From assembly GCF_000012945.1 (NCBI RefSeq), contig NC_007510.1:3472001-3536000 (forward strand): a stretch of 64,000 nt of DNA, given 5' to 3'. Positions within the stretch are counted from its first letter, which is position 1, and every line of letters begins with the position of its first letter. The notes below the pieces were generated by a model that saw only the letters and a list, made by a program, of their open reading frames with translations, had not been told where the DNA came from and made no database searches. This document shows, piece after piece, positions 51,327 to 61,167 of this stretch. Made by a program: the position numbers and the translations under genes. Source of the DNA: Burkholderia lata. Lineage in GTDB: Bacteria; Pseudomonadota; Gammaproteobacteria; Burkholderiales; Burkholderiaceae.

Positions 51327-52211
51327 ATGGCACGCGATCTCCCACCCTTTTCCGCGCTTCGGGCCTTTGAAGCCGCGGCACGACATGAAAGCTTCAGCGC
51401 CGCCGGCGACGAGCTGCATGTGACTCACGGTGCCATCAGCCGGCAGATCGCCGGGTTCGAGGCCTGGCTCGGCAAGCCCGTGTTCCACCGCTATGGCAAG
51501 CGCGTGAAGCTCACCGACGAAGGCCGACGCTACCTGGACACCGTGCGCGCGGCATTCGACAGCATCGCGCTCGCGACCGAGCAGCTGCGCAACACGGGCG
51601 CGGCACGCGTGCTGCGCATCAATGCGCTGCCGACCTTCGCGATGAAATGGCTGCTGCCGCGCCTGTCGCGGTTCCAGCGTGACGTGCCGAACGTCGAGCT
51701 GAAGCTGTCGACGTCGAATGCGCCGCTCGACACGCTCGACGGCTTCGATGTCGCGATCCGCCGTGGCCCCGGCCACTGGCCGAACTGCACGAGCGGCCAC
51801 TTCCTCGACGAAAGCGTGATCCCCGTCTGCAGCCCCGCGCTGCTCAAGCGCATGCCGATCGCGCGCGCGGACGATCTCGCGCGCCATGTGCTGCTGCATT
51901 CGGATACGCGGCCGGAAGGCTGGCGCGACTGGTTCGCGGCGGCCGGCGTGACGATGAAGGGGCGCAAGCGGCAGTCGTTCGACCACTTCTACCTGGCACT
52001 GCAGGCGGCCGTCGACGGCCTGGGCGTCGCGCTCGGCCCGTTGCCGCTGATCGACGATGAACTCGCGAGCGGCCGGCTGGTGATGCCGCTGGAGGGGCCG
52101 CGCATCGCGACGCGCAGCTACTGGTGGATCGCGCCGCGCGCGCCGGCCGACGATCCGCTCGTCGCGCAGTTCTGCGCGTGGCTGCAGACGCAGTCGAACG
52201 TCGGCGCGTAG
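51327..52211 (+). CDS. LysR family regulator, GcvA-like
   Basis: A 294-residue regulator with the N-terminal LPPFSALRAFEAAARHESFSAAGDELHVTHGAISRQI typical of the GcvA/AmpR subgroup and a C-terminal PBP2-type ligand domain. It is divergent from the split chromate transporter, its most likely target. No Shine-Dalgarno is visible because the dyad operator runs up to the start codon. Confidence 0.9.
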   Translation: MARDLPPFSALRAFEAAARHESFSAAGDELHVTHGAISRQIAGFEAWLGKPVFHRYGKRVKLTDEGRRYLDTVRAAFDSIALATEQLRNTGAARVLRINALPTFAMKWLLPRLSRFQRDVPNVELKLSTSNAPLDTLDGFDVAIRRGPGHWPNCTSGHFLDESVIPVCSPALLKRMPIARADDLARHVLLHSDTRPEGWRDWFAAAGVTMKGRKRQSFDHFYLALQAAVDGLGVALGPLPLIDDELASGRLVMPLEGPRIATRSYWWIAPRAPADDPLVAQFCAWLQTQSNVGA

Positions 52212-52269
52212 CGCCGCGACGTTCGACGCCGAAGATGACACGGGCGGCACGACACCGCCCGCCGGAAGC

Positions 52270-53577
52270 TCAGACCACCGGGCCCGGTTCCTTTTCCTTA
52301 CGCAGGATCGCGTACAGGATGATCGCGCCGAACGTCGCGGTGCCGATCCCGCCGAGCCCGAAGCCGCCGATCTTCAGCGAGAAGTCGCCGGCGCCGAGCA
52401 CGAGCGTGACGGCTGCGACGATCAGGTTGCGGTTGTCGGAGAAGTCGACCTTGTTGACGACCCAGATCCGCGCGCCCGTCACCGCGATCAGCCCGAACAC
52501 GACGATCGACACGCCGCCGAGCACGGGGCCCGGAATCGTCTGGATCACCGCGCCGAACTTCGGCGAGAAGCCGAGCACGATCGCGATCACCGCGGCGACC
52601 GCGAACACGAGCGTCGAGTAGATCCGCGTGACGGCCATCACGCCGATGTTCTCCGCGTAGGTCGTCACGCCCGTGCCGCCGACGCTGCCCGACACGATCG
52701 TCGCAAGCCCGTCGCCGATGAACGCGCGGCCCACGTAGCGATCGAGGCTGGTGCCCGTCATCGCGCTGACGGCCTTGATGTGGCCAAGGTTTTCCGCGAC
52801 GAGGATCACCGCGATCGGCGCCAGCATCAGCATCGCGTGCGGATCGAACACCGGCGCGCGGAAGCTCGGCACCCCAAACCAGGCCGCATGCTCGACGATC
52901 GAGAAATCGATCGGCTTGCCGAGCGCCATCCCGTTGGTCACGACCGCGTAGATCGCGTAGGCGATCACCAGCCCGACGAGGATCAGCAGGCGCTGCACCA
53001 TGCCGCGCGAGAACACCGCGACGCCGCCGACGCACAGCACCGTGACGAGCGCCATCACCGATTCGAAGGTCGACCCGGACACGCCCTTGACCGCGATCGG
53101 CGCCAGGTTCAGCCCGATCACCGCGACCACCGCGCCGGTCACGACGGGCGGCATCAGCGTCTCGATCCAGTTCGTGCCGATCGCCTGCACCAGCGCGCCG
53201 ATCGCGACGTACACGACGCCGCACGCGATGATCCCGCCGAGCGCGACCGGGATGTTCGGGTTCGGGCCGCTGCCGCCGTAGCCGGTCACCGCGATCACGA
53301 GGCCGATGAACGCGAAGCTCGAGCCGAGATAGCTCGGCACGCGGCCGCCGACCAGCACGAAGAACAGCAGCGTGCCGATGCCCGACATGAAGATGCACAG
53401 GTTCGGGTCGAAGCCCATCAGCAGCGGCGCGAGCACGGTCGAGCCGAACATCGCGACGACGTGCTGCACGCCCATCGCGACCATCTGCGGCCACGCGAGG
53501 CGCTCGTCGGGGCCGACCACGCGCGAGGCCGCGCCGGTCGATTGCACCCGCCAGCGCGGGAAGTAGGAATCGGACAT
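52270..53577 (-). CDS. Nucleobase:cation symporter-2 family permease (uracil/xanthine type)
   Basis: A 435-residue NCS2 protein with about 14 helices. VQHVVAMFGSTVLAPLLMGFDPNL at the N-terminus, the substrate-helix motif LVAENLGHIKAVSAMTG (with the conserved Glu) and GDGLATIVSGSVGGTGVTTYAENIGVMAVTRIYS match UraA/PyrP. It imports uracil or a related base with protons. No pyrimidine gene is adjacent, and it converges on the LysR gene. Confidence 0.9.
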   Translation of the reverse strand: MSDSYFPRWRVQSTGAASRVVGPDERLAWPQMVAMGVQHVVAMFGSTVLAPLLMGFDPNLCIFMSGIGTLLFFVLVGGRVPSYLGSSFAFIGLVIAVTGYGGSGPNPNIPVALGGIIACGVVYVAIGALVQAIGTNWIETLMPPVVTGAVVAVIGLNLAPIAVKGVSGSTFESVMALVTVLCVGGVAVFSRGMVQRLLILVGLVIAYAIYAVVTNGMALGKPIDFSIVEHAAWFGVPSFRAPVFDPHAMLMLAPIAVILVAENLGHIKAVSAMTGTSLDRYVGRAFIGDGLATIVSGSVGGTGVTTYAENIGVMAVTRIYSTLVFAVAAVIAIVLGFSPKFGAVIQTIPGPVLGGVSIVVFGLIAVTGARIWVVNKVDFSDNRNLIVAAVTLVLGAGDFSLKIGGFGLGGIGTATFGAIILYAILRKEKEPGPVV

Positions 53578-53868
53578 GGGGAAAAGGGCTCCTGTCAGTC
53601 GGTCGCCGGCTGCGGAGGATGCGCCGGTCTGGAATCTGGCGCGAGTTTACGGAGCGGAAATGGGGCTGGCAAGCGGGCTGATGGACGGGCTGAAAAGCGG
53701 GCCGCCGAGCGGGGCCGCGAGCACGATGCGCGGCTTGCGGCGTGTGTGAAACGGGGCACGATGGCGCGCCCCGGTGAAGCGCCTGCCCGCGCGGGGAAAT
53801 ACGCGTGCAGCGACCGACGCCGGCGGCGATGCAAGCGTGCGCTCACATCGCAGCCGGCGCGGCGACCA

Positions 53869-55110
53869 TCAGGGGTTGATGTACTGGAACAGCGACAGGT
53901 TCTGCAGCTGCGCGTACGCCTTCTGCGAGCCCGTCAGCGCGTTCTGCATCTGCAGGAACTGGCTGATCGTCGACACCATGTTGGTGCTCGTCAGGTCGGA
54001 CAGGTTGCTGGTGACCTGAAGCGACGCAGTCTGGTTGACGGCCTGCATCGCCTTGACTTCCTGCTCGCGGCCACCGACCGATGCCTGAATCGTCGTGACG
54101 TTGCGCAGCGTGTTGCCAAGCTTGGTCGAGCCGGTCATCAGCGCGTTCTTCAGCGTCGCAGCCGCCACCGGGTTGCCCGTCACGGGCGTCTTCAGCGCCG
54201 CGACCATCGCGTCGAGCGTCGAGAACACGTCCGAGCCGCCGCTCGCTTGCGGCGCCGGCTCAACAGCAAATTTGTCGCCGGCGGCCGGCGTGCCCGACAC
54301 CGCCACGGTCATGCCGCTGCCGAGCGAGATCGCCGAGCCCGACGAATAGGCCTGCGCCGGCGTAGTGGTTGGCGGGCTGACCGAGTTGTCGGTCACGGTG
54401 TAGGTCGGCGCGGCGGCCGTGCCGCCAAATGTGATCGAGAACTGATGGCCGTTCGTCGCGATCGACGGGTTCGTCACCGTGACCGCGCCGATCGTGCCGG
54501 TGCCCGTGTTGCCCGCGCGGGCCGACGGCACCGGCGAGCTGCCGATCGCCGGCACCGACATGAAGACGGCCGCGCCCGTGTCGCCCTGCGACACGGTGCT
54601 CGAATCGGTGATCTGCACCTGGCGCGTGCCGGTGTCGCCGACATAGGCAACGCTGCCGCTCGGCGTCGTCGAAAACGGCGCCGCCGAATTCTTCGTGCCG
54701 GCGAACAGGTAGTTGCCCGCGCCGTCGTTGGTGTTCGCGAGCGTCATCAACTGGTCGCGGTAACCCTGCAGCTGCGTTGCGAGCGCCGAGCGGTCGCTGT
54801 CGGACATCGAACCGTCGCCGGCGCGCACGAGCAGCGACTGCGTGTTCGTCAGCACGGTGCTCACGTTCTGCAGCGTCTGGTCCTCGGCCTGCAGTGACGC
54901 GAGCGCCGCGTTCTGGTTGGTCGCGTACTGCGACAGCGTCGCCGACGCCATCGACAGCTGCACGGCCTGCGCCGCGCCCGCCGGGTTGTCCGCCGCCGTC
55001 TGCAAGCTCACGCCACTCGAGATCTGTTGATACAGCTGCGCAAGCTGGGCCTGCTGATCGTTCATTTGTGAAACGTTCAGCTGGAAGAACTGGGCGCTGG
55101 AAATCCGCAT
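53869..55110 (-). CDS. flgL: Flagellar hook-filament junction protein FlgL (HAP3)
   Basis: A 413-residue flagellin-like protein. The N-terminal MRISSAQFFQLNVSQMNDQQAQLAQLYQQISSG and C-terminal SQFLQMQNALTGSQKAYAQLQ helices form the coiled-coil D0/D1 core, with a variable Ser/Thr/Gly-rich middle. It joins hook to filament with FlgK. It is the last gene of the flgK-flgL transcription unit, 22 bp after flgK. Confidence 0.94.
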   Translation of the reverse strand: MRISSAQFFQLNVSQMNDQQAQLAQLYQQISSGVSLQTAADNPAGAAQAVQLSMASATLSQYATNQNAALASLQAEDQTLQNVSTVLTNTQSLLVRAGDGSMSDSDRSALATQLQGYRDQLMTLANTNDGAGNYLFAGTKNSAAPFSTTPSGSVAYVGDTGTRQVQITDSSTVSQGDTGAAVFMSVPAIGSSPVPSARAGNTGTGTIGAVTVTNPSIATNGHQFSITFGGTAAAPTYTVTDNSVSPPTTTPAQAYSSGSAISLGSGMTVAVSGTPAAGDKFAVEPAPQASGGSDVFSTLDAMVAALKTPVTGNPVAAATLKNALMTGSTKLGNTLRNVTTIQASVGGREQEVKAMQAVNQTASLQVTSNLSDLTSTNMVSTISQFLQMQNALTGSQKAYAQLQNLSLFQYINP

Positions 55111-55132
55111 CGCTTCTATCCCTCGAATCCGG

Positions 55133-57115
55133 TCAATTGAACAGGCCGAGCACGGTCTGGAACAGCGTCGCCGCCGTCTGGATCACCTTCGCGTTCGCCT
55201 GGTAGAACTGCTGGTACTGCATCAGGTTGGCCGCTTCCTCGTTGGTGCTCACGCCCGACACCGACTGCTGCGCCTCGGTGATCTGGCCGATCAGCCCGGT
55301 CTGCGCGGCGCTCGACGATTTCAGCTGGGTCGTCGTGTTGCCGATGCCGTTCACGTAGCTCGCATACGCGCCCGTGAGCGTCGTCGTGCCGTTGCCGAAC
55401 GCCTTCGCGTTGACCAGCTTCGACAGCGCGAGCGCGTTGGAGCCGTCGCTGGTGCCGCCCGCATACGGCCCGATCGTGAACGAGTCGCCGGTCGCCGGTG
55501 CGCCGGACAGCGTGACGCTCACGCCGTTGAGCGCGCCCGCGGCCGTTCCCGACATCGTCATCGTCGCGCCGGCCGCCGGATCGTACGGGACGGTGTCCGT
55601 CGGGTTGTTGATCGTGACCGACGTCGGCGGCGTGGTGCCGATCGTCACCGTGGTGCCGACCGGGAACCCCGTCAAAGTCTTCGCCGTCGCGTCATAGGTC
55701 AGCTTGGTCGTCGGCACTTGATAGCCCGAGGTGACGCCGCCCAGCGTGATCTTGCCCGTGCCGGTGTTGGTGCTCGCCGCCGACGTGACCGCCGGCGAGG
55801 CTGCCGCGATCGCCAACGCGCTCGTCGTGGCGAGGCCGAAGCCGTTCAGCGCGCCGCGCGTCGGCAGCACGGTGAACTTGTCACCGGCACTCATCGAGCC
55901 CGACGGGATCGAGAAATTCAGCCCGCCGAGCGAAACCGGCATCGGCCCCGCCTTCTGGTCGACCACCGCGCCGCTCGCGCGGTCGGTCAGCGTATAGTTC
56001 GCGCCGTCGAAGGACAGCGTGTAGTCGCTCGTCGTCGGCTGCGACGCGTTCGCGAACGACACGGACAGCGACGCGTTGCCGGTATTGCCCTGGTTCGCGT
56101 ACACGGTCGGCGACGGCGTCGTGAACAGGTTGCCGCCCTTGTTGCCCGACAGGTCGATGCCGAGCGCGTTCTGCGCGTTGACCTGCGCGGCGAAGCTGGT
56201 CGCGATCGCGCCGAGCTGAGCCTGCGCGGGGTCGAGCGTCTGGCTGCGGAACGCGAGCAGGCCGCCGAGCGTGCCGCCCGACAGCGACGAATCGGGCAAC
56301 GGCTGGTTCGGCCCCTGCGGCTTCGCGCCGGCGATCCCCTGCGACACGACGGTCAGTTCGCTCGGATCCGACGGCGACGTGACGGCCGCAAGCTGGTAGC
56401 TCTTGTCGGCGACGACGAGCGGTTGGCCACCCGACATGAACACGCTGTAACCGCTGTCGTTGCGCACGACCTGGATACCGGTCAGGCCCGACAGGTTCGA
56501 CACCGCGAGGTCGCGCTGGTCCAGCAGCTGGTTCGGCGGCTGCCCTTGGCTGCTCGCCGCTGCGATCTGCTGGTTCAGCTGCGCGATCTGCGCGGTGTAC
56601 GTGTTGATCTGCGACACGGTGCTGGTGAGCTGCGTGTTCACGCTCTGGCGCAGCGCGTCGTACTGCTGGCCGGCCGCGTTGAGCTGGTTGGCCAGCGTCT
56701 GCGCGTTGCTGATCGCGGTCTGTCGCACCGACGGGTCGGACGCGTTGTTCGCGACGTTCTGCAGCCCGGTGAAGTAGCTCGTGATCCCGGTCGAGATCCC
56801 CGCCGTCGGGCTGCCGATGTAGTTGTTCAGCTGCGCGACGAGCGTGTACCACGTCGACAGCGCACCGCCCTGCGTCTGCGCGGTGTTCAGCTGGTCGCTC
56901 AGGTACTGGCTGTACTGCCGCTGCACGGTGACGGTGTTCACGCCTTGCGGCATGTAACCGCTGCCCGAGTATTGGCTGCTCGCTTCCGCATACACGGGCC
57001 GCTGGACCGAATAGCCGGGCGTCGCCGCGTTGCTGATGTTGTTGCCGGTCGTCGTGAGGCCCCAGAGCGCGGCATTCAGGCCGCTGACGCCGAGGTTCAT
57101 GAGTGTGTTGGACAT
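55133..57115 (-). CDS. flgK: Flagellar hook-filament junction protein FlgK (HAP1)
   Basis: A 660-residue hook-associated protein. It starts MSNTLMNLGVSGLNAALWGL, with GNNISNAATPGYSVQRPVYAE as the flagellar rod/hook N-motif, and ends in the D0 helix NLMQYQQFYQANAKVIQTAATLFQTVLGLF. The long Thr/Gly-rich middle has two repeated modules with SAGDKFTVLP and ATGDSFTIGPYAGG. Start chosen at 57115; upstream open frame lies in the promoter region. Confidence 0.95.
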   Translation of the reverse strand: MSNTLMNLGVSGLNAALWGLTTTGNNISNAATPGYSVQRPVYAEASSQYSGSGYMPQGVNTVTVQRQYSQYLSDQLNTAQTQGGALSTWYTLVAQLNNYIGSPTAGISTGITSYFTGLQNVANNASDPSVRQTAISNAQTLANQLNAAGQQYDALRQSVNTQLTSTVSQINTYTAQIAQLNQQIAAASSQGQPPNQLLDQRDLAVSNLSGLTGIQVVRNDSGYSVFMSGGQPLVVADKSYQLAAVTSPSDPSELTVVSQGIAGAKPQGPNQPLPDSSLSGGTLGGLLAFRSQTLDPAQAQLGAIATSFAAQVNAQNALGIDLSGNKGGNLFTTPSPTVYANQGNTGNASLSVSFANASQPTTSDYTLSFDGANYTLTDRASGAVVDQKAGPMPVSLGGLNFSIPSGSMSAGDKFTVLPTRGALNGFGLATTSALAIAAASPAVTSAASTNTGTGKITLGGVTSGYQVPTTKLTYDATAKTLTGFPVGTTVTIGTTPPTSVTINNPTDTVPYDPAAGATMTMSGTAAGALNGVSVTLSGAPATGDSFTIGPYAGGTSDGSNALALSKLVNAKAFGNGTTTLTGAYASYVNGIGNTTTQLKSSSAAQTGLIGQITEAQQSVSGVSTNEEAANLMQYQQFYQANAKVIQTAATLFQTVLGLFN

Positions 57116-57172
57116 GCGCGATCCTGATGAGCCGACCGCACGTCGCGGCCGCCGGGTTGCGTGACTCCCGGT

Positions 57173-57199
57173 ATAACGGCCGCCAATCGAAAAAATTGA
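57173..57199 (-). promoter_or_regulatory. Sigma-28 (FliA)-type promoter of flgKL
   Basis: On the minus strand: TCAATTTT, 11 bases, GCCGTTAT. The -10 matches GCCGATAA in 6 of 8, with exact 11-bp spacing. The leader to the flgK ATG would be about 50 bases. Confidence 0.65.
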
Positions 57200-57312
57200 G
57201 GAAAAAATGCACGTGCGACGCACACTCGCGCGTCGCCGGTTCAAGCGTGCGGCCGAGGGTGCCGCAAACGCCGTGCGGGCCGCCCCGGGCGGGGCCGGCC
57301 GCCGCTTGCGCG

Positions 57313-58068
57313 TCAGGCCCGCGCGAGCGAGCGGCGCTTCATTTCGAGCTGCGTGATCAGCCGCTGCAGCGTGTTTTCCGCGCTGCCCGGCAGCGACATG
57401 TAGCGGAAGCCGAGCTGGTAGCGTCGCGACCCGTTCGGCATCTGCGTCGAACGCTGCGACACGAGCTGCAGGTCGAGCGACAGCTTGCCGTGGCCGGTCA
57501 ACTCGAGCTCGACGTCGGGCAGCGTCGTGCCGACCTCGAGCGCCTCGACGCGTTCGTCGGCCGTGCGCAGCCCCACGCCGCCGAGCGACAGGTTATGCAC
57601 TTCGAACAAGAAGCTCTCGCCGTCCGGCAGCTTGCCGCGGCACAGGAACGGATCGACGATCGGCGCATCGACGCGGAAATACTCGCGACGCTGGATGCAC
57701 ATCAGCACGTCGGGGAAATCGGCGACGAACGCGGGCAGCCCCTCGTAGCGCGTCTCGCGCGGCGTGCCCGTGGAGAATTCGACCCGCACGCCCTCCGGCG
57801 CGGCCGCGAACGTGCAGTGCGACGCGCCGAGGATGCTGGCGTTCTGCTCGGATAGCGCACCCCAGTCGAACGTGAACGTCCGCGCGCCGACATCCACCTC
57901 GAGCAGGCGCGTGACAAGCTGGCCACCCGGGTACTGGACGGTCAGGAAATCGCCGCGATTGACGAGGTTGCGCAGCTGCACGCCGATTTCCAGCGGATTG
58001 CGGCGGGCATAGTCGGGCCCGGAGTGGCCTGCATCCAGGCTGGGGTCCGTCGACGTTTCGATATTCAT
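57313..58068 (-). CDS. ycgR: YcgR-type flagellar brake protein
   Basis: A 251-residue protein: an N-terminal YcgR (PilZN) domain of about 115 residues and a C-terminal PilZ domain. The cyclic-di-GMP motifs are intact: RREYFRVDAP (RxxxR) and, downstream, NLSLGGVG (D/NxSxxG). When bound to cyclic-di-GMP it acts on the motor to slow swimming. The start at 58068 matches the family; the upstream open frame contains its promoter. It sits between flgJ and flgK. Confidence 0.92.
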   Translation of the reverse strand: MNIETSTDPSLDAGHSGPDYARRNPLEIGVQLRNLVNRGDFLTVQYPGGQLVTRLLEVDVGARTFTFDWGALSEQNASILGASHCTFAAAPEGVRVEFSTGTPRETRYEGLPAFVADFPDVLMCIQRREYFRVDAPIVDPFLCRGKLPDGESFLFEVHNLSLGGVGLRTADERVEALEVGTTLPDVELELTGHGKLSLDLQLVSQRSTQMPNGSRRYQLGFRYMSLPGSAENTLQRLITQLEMKRRSLARA

Positions 58069-58160
58069 GGCTAGCCGGTCTTTCTTGTCATGGGCGCCCG
58101 GGCAACCGGTGCGCAATAAAACCGGGCCAGAACGGGGGCCCGGTCGCAGGTCTCTCACAC

Positions 58161-58187
58161 TTAGCGGCAGTGCTGACCGAAAGTTTA
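58161..58187 (-). promoter_or_regulatory. Sigma-28 (FliA)-type promoter of ycgR
   Basis: On the minus strand: TAAACTTT, 11 bases, GCCGCTAA, matching the FliA consensus in 7 of 8 at both elements. Start of transcription would be near 58154, giving a leader of about 85 bases. Confidence 0.8.
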
Positions 58188-58286
58188 GATCGAATTGGGG
58201 ATTTTTTTCGCGCAAACGTTGAAACCGCGCGCGGCGGGCTGCCGGGCGCGGTCCAGAGGGTACAACGGCGGTCGCCGGCGGGCCGG

Positions 58287-59270
58287 TCAGCCGATCTGCT
58301 GCATGATCGAAATCAGCTTCTTCGCGTAGTTCGGGTCGGTCGCGTAGCCGGCCTTCTGCATCCCGTGCGCGAAGCCTTCGACGCTGCGGCTCGCGCTCAG
58401 CACGCCCGAGTAGCGCGGGTTGTTCTTCAGCAGGTTCGCGTAATCGGTCATCGCGTGCTCGTACGAATCGTACGCACGGAATTTCGCGACCACGCGGCGC
58501 GGCGTGCCGTTCACGTACTCCGTGGTCAGCGCCGACACCGTGCGACCGGTCCAGCCCTTGGTCGCCTTGATGCCGAACACGTTGTAGCTCGTCGAACCGT
58601 CGCCCGCGCGGATCTCGCGCTTGCCCCAGCCCGATTCGAGCGCGGCCTGGCCGACGATGAAGCGCGCCGGAATGCCGGTCGACGCGCTAGCCGCCTGCGC
58701 GGGGCCCGCGAGCCGGTCGACGAACGCGTCGGCGTCCTGCACGCCGCTCGCGCCCTTCAGCGGCGGCGTCAGCGCGCTGCCGGCCGAGTAGCCGCGCGTG
58801 CCGGCGAGCCCGCCGTTGTTGGCCGAGTTCGCGTAGGCCTTCGCCATCGCGTTCATCGCGGCGAGGCCACCTTCGTTACCGGACGCGCCGAAGCCGTCCG
58901 CGCCCAGGCCGGCCGCGCCGACGTCGGCCGCCGTGTCGCTGCCCGCGCCCTGCCCCGCATTGCGCAGCAGCTGCTTCATCAGCGCGTCGGCGACACCGAT
59001 CCCGCGCGTCGACATCTGCTGCGCGAGCTGCTGGTCGAGCATCGACGTGTACATCTTCGACGTATGCGAATCGAACAGCCCGCCGTCGGGCGACGCGTCG
59101 CGCATGCTCTTGAGCATCATCTGCGTGAACATCGCGTCGAACTGGCCGGCGACCGCCTTCGCGCCGGCCTGCGGCGACTGCTTCGCCTGCGCGCGCAGGG
59201 CGTCGAAACCCTGCACGTCGAGCGCAAAGCGCTGCGTGAGGTCGTTCGCGTTCGGGAGACTGGCTGCCAT
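58287..59270 (-). CDS. flgJ: Flagellar rod-assembly protein / peptidoglycan hydrolase FlgJ
   Basis: A 327-residue two-domain protein. The N-terminal rod-capping part has AVAGQFDAMFTQMMLKSMRDA and YTSMLDQQLAQQMS; an Ala/Gly linker follows; the C-terminal glucosaminidase has VGQAALESGWGKREI with the catalytic Glu and GYATDPNYAKKLISIMQQI. It digests peptidoglycan so the rod can pass. Its start directly abuts the flgI stop, with no gap. Confidence 0.95.
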   Translation of the reverse strand: MAASLPNANDLTQRFALDVQGFDALRAQAKQSPQAGAKAVAGQFDAMFTQMMLKSMRDASPDGGLFDSHTSKMYTSMLDQQLAQQMSTRGIGVADALMKQLLRNAGQGAGSDTAADVGAAGLGADGFGASGNEGGLAAMNAMAKAYANSANNGGLAGTRGYSAGSALTPPLKGASGVQDADAFVDRLAGPAQAASASTGIPARFIVGQAALESGWGKREIRAGDGSTSYNVFGIKATKGWTGRTVSALTTEYVNGTPRRVVAKFRAYDSYEHAMTDYANLLKNNPRYSGVLSASRSVEGFAHGMQKAGYATDPNYAKKLISIMQQIG

Positions 59271-60449
59271 TTAGATGATCTCCAGGTCGGCGCGCAGCGC
59301 GCCGGCGGCCTTCATCGCCTGCAGGATCGACATCAGGTCCGCGGGCGTTGCGCCGAGCGTGTTCAGCGCCTTCACGACGTCGGCGAGATTCGCGCCGGCC
59401 GTCACCATCTTCAACGCGCCGTTGTCCTGCTTGAGCTGGATCTGCGACTGCTGCGCCACCACCGTCTGCCCGTTCGAGAACGGCCCCGGCTGCGACACCA
59501 CCGGTTGCGTGTTGACGACGACCGACAGGTTGCCGTGCGCGACCGCGCAGCTCTGCAGCGTGACCATCTGGTTCATCACGATCGAGCCGGTGCGCGCGTT
59601 CAGGATCACCTTCGCCGCGGCCTTGTCCGGGCTGACGTCGAGGTTCTGCAGCCGCGCCATGAACGCGACCTGCTGCGCCGAATCGGCCGGCGCGGTGAGC
59701 TGGATGGTGCGGCCGTCGAGCGCCGTCGCGGTGCCCGGGCCGAAGCTCGAATTGACCGCGGACACGATCCGCTGCGCGGTGCCGTAGTCCATGTCGTTCA
59801 GTTGCAGCTGCAGCACGCCGTTCATCTGTGCGATCGCGTTCGGCACGCCGCGCTCGACGATCGCGCCGCCGACGATCCGGCCGGCCGCGAGCTGGTTCAC
59901 CTGCACGCGGCTGCCGTTCGCGCTGGCGCCCGCGCCGCCGACCGCCATGTTGCCCTGCGCGAGCGCGTAGACCTGGCCGTCCGCGCCTTTCAGCGGCGTC
60001 AGCAGCAGCGTGCCGCCGCGCAGGCTCTTCGCGTTGCCGAGCGACGACACGGTGACGTCGAGCGCCTCGCCCGGCCGCGCGAACGGCGGCAGCGTGCCGG
60101 TCACCATCACGGCCGCGACGTTCTTCAGCTGCATGTTGCTCAGCTGCGACGCGCCGCCGTTGGCGGAACCGTTGTTGATCGAGATGCCGAGGTTCGCGAG
60201 CATGTTCGCGAGCGTCTGCGTCGTGAACGGCGTCTGCATCGTCTGGTCGCCCGTGCCGTCGAGGCCGACGACGAGGCCATAGCCGATCAGCGGGTTGTCG
60301 CGCACGCCCTGGATCTGCGCGAGATCCTTCAGGCGTTCCGCGTGCGCGGGCGTCGCGCCGAACACGCAGGCCAGGGCCATGAACGCGACGGCGAGCCGCG
60401 CGGCGGCATGCGCGCGGGCCGACAGGCGGTCGAGAAGCGTCTTCTGCAT
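59271..60449 (-). CDS. flgI: Flagellar P-ring protein FlgI
   Basis: A 392-residue periplasmic ring subunit. Signal peptide about 1-37 (ending PAHA), then [31 protein letters not shown], the family start. The ATG at 60449 is preferred because GGTGA lies 5 bases ahead; the in-frame ATG at 60455 overlaps the flgH stop and has a poor site. Confidence 0.95.
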   Translation of the reverse strand: MQKTLLDRLSARAHAAARLAVAFMALACVFGATPAHAERLKDLAQIQGVRDNPLIGYGLVVGLDGTGDQTMQTPFTTQTLANMLANLGISINNGSANGGASQLSNMQLKNVAAVMVTGTLPPFARPGEALDVTVSSLGNAKSLRGGTLLLTPLKGADGQVYALAQGNMAVGGAGASANGSRVQVNQLAAGRIVGGAIVERGVPNAIAQMNGVLQLQLNDMDYGTAQRIVSAVNSSFGPGTATALDGRTIQLTAPADSAQQVAFMARLQNLDVSPDKAAAKVILNARTGSIVMNQMVTLQSCAVAHGNLSVVVNTQPVVSQPGPFSNGQTVVAQQSQIQLKQDNGALKMVTAGANLADVVKALNTLGATPADLMSILQAMKAAGALRADLEII

Positions 60450-60454
60450 CGTCA

Positions 60455-61147
60455 TCACCACGGCGCGATGTTGAGGAAGAAGCGCTGCAGCCAGCCCATC
60501 GTCTCGGCTTCGTTGATGTAGCCCTTCGCAGAATATTCGATCTTCGCGTCGGCCACCTGCGTCGAGTAGACGGAGTTCGCGCCCGAGATCGTGTTCGGGT
60601 TGACGACACCCGAGAAGCGCACGAATTCGTTGCCCTGGTTGATCAGCATCTGCTTCTCGCCGCTGACCACGAGGTTGCCGTTCGGCAGCACGTTGGTGAC
60701 GGTCACCGTGATCGTGCCGTTGAACGTGTTCGCCGCGCTCGCGCCGCCGGTCGCCGCGAACTTGTTGTTGCCGGTCGCCGACAGGTTCGCCTTCGCGAAC
60801 AGTCCGCCGAGGAAGCCGGCCGTCGGCACGTTGAAGTCGGTGTTGCCTTGCCGGTTCGTGTTCGCGCCCGACGACTTGGTCGCGTTGATGTTCTCCGCGA
60901 TCATGATCGTCAGGATGTCGCCGACGTTGCGTGGACGCTGATCCTCGAAGAGCGGCCGCCCCGCATAACCGGGGTTGTAGATCGAGCCGGGCGCCTGCAT
61001 CGACATCGGCGTCGGCGGCTGCGCCGTCATCGGCTGCTGGATGATCGGATCGCGCGGAATCTGCGCGCAACCGGCGGCGAACGCCGCCACCGCGACCGCG
61101 CATGCGGCGCGGACGGTGGCTGACGGGAGGAGGCGAACCTGCTTCAT
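60455..61147 (-). CDS. flgH: Flagellar L-ring lipoprotein FlgH
   Basis: A 230-residue outer-membrane ring lipoprotein. The lipobox AAGC gives Cys27 as the lipidated residue. [40 protein letters not shown] and [15 protein letters not shown] are conserved. Its stop overlaps the first flgI ATG by TGATG, indicating coupling. Confidence 0.95.
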   Translation of the reverse strand: MKQVRLLPSATVRAACAVAVAAFAAGCAQIPRDPIIQQPMTAQPPTPMSMQAPGSIYNPGYAGRPLFEDQRPRNVGDILTIMIAENINATKSSGANTNRQGNTDFNVPTAGFLGGLFAKANLSATGNNKFAATGGASAANTFNGTITVTVTNVLPNGNLVVSGEKQMLINQGNEFVRFSGVVNPNTISGANSVYSTQVADAKIEYSAKGYINEAETMGWLQRFFLNIAPW

Positions 61148-61167
61148 GGCGACGACGGATGTTCCGG

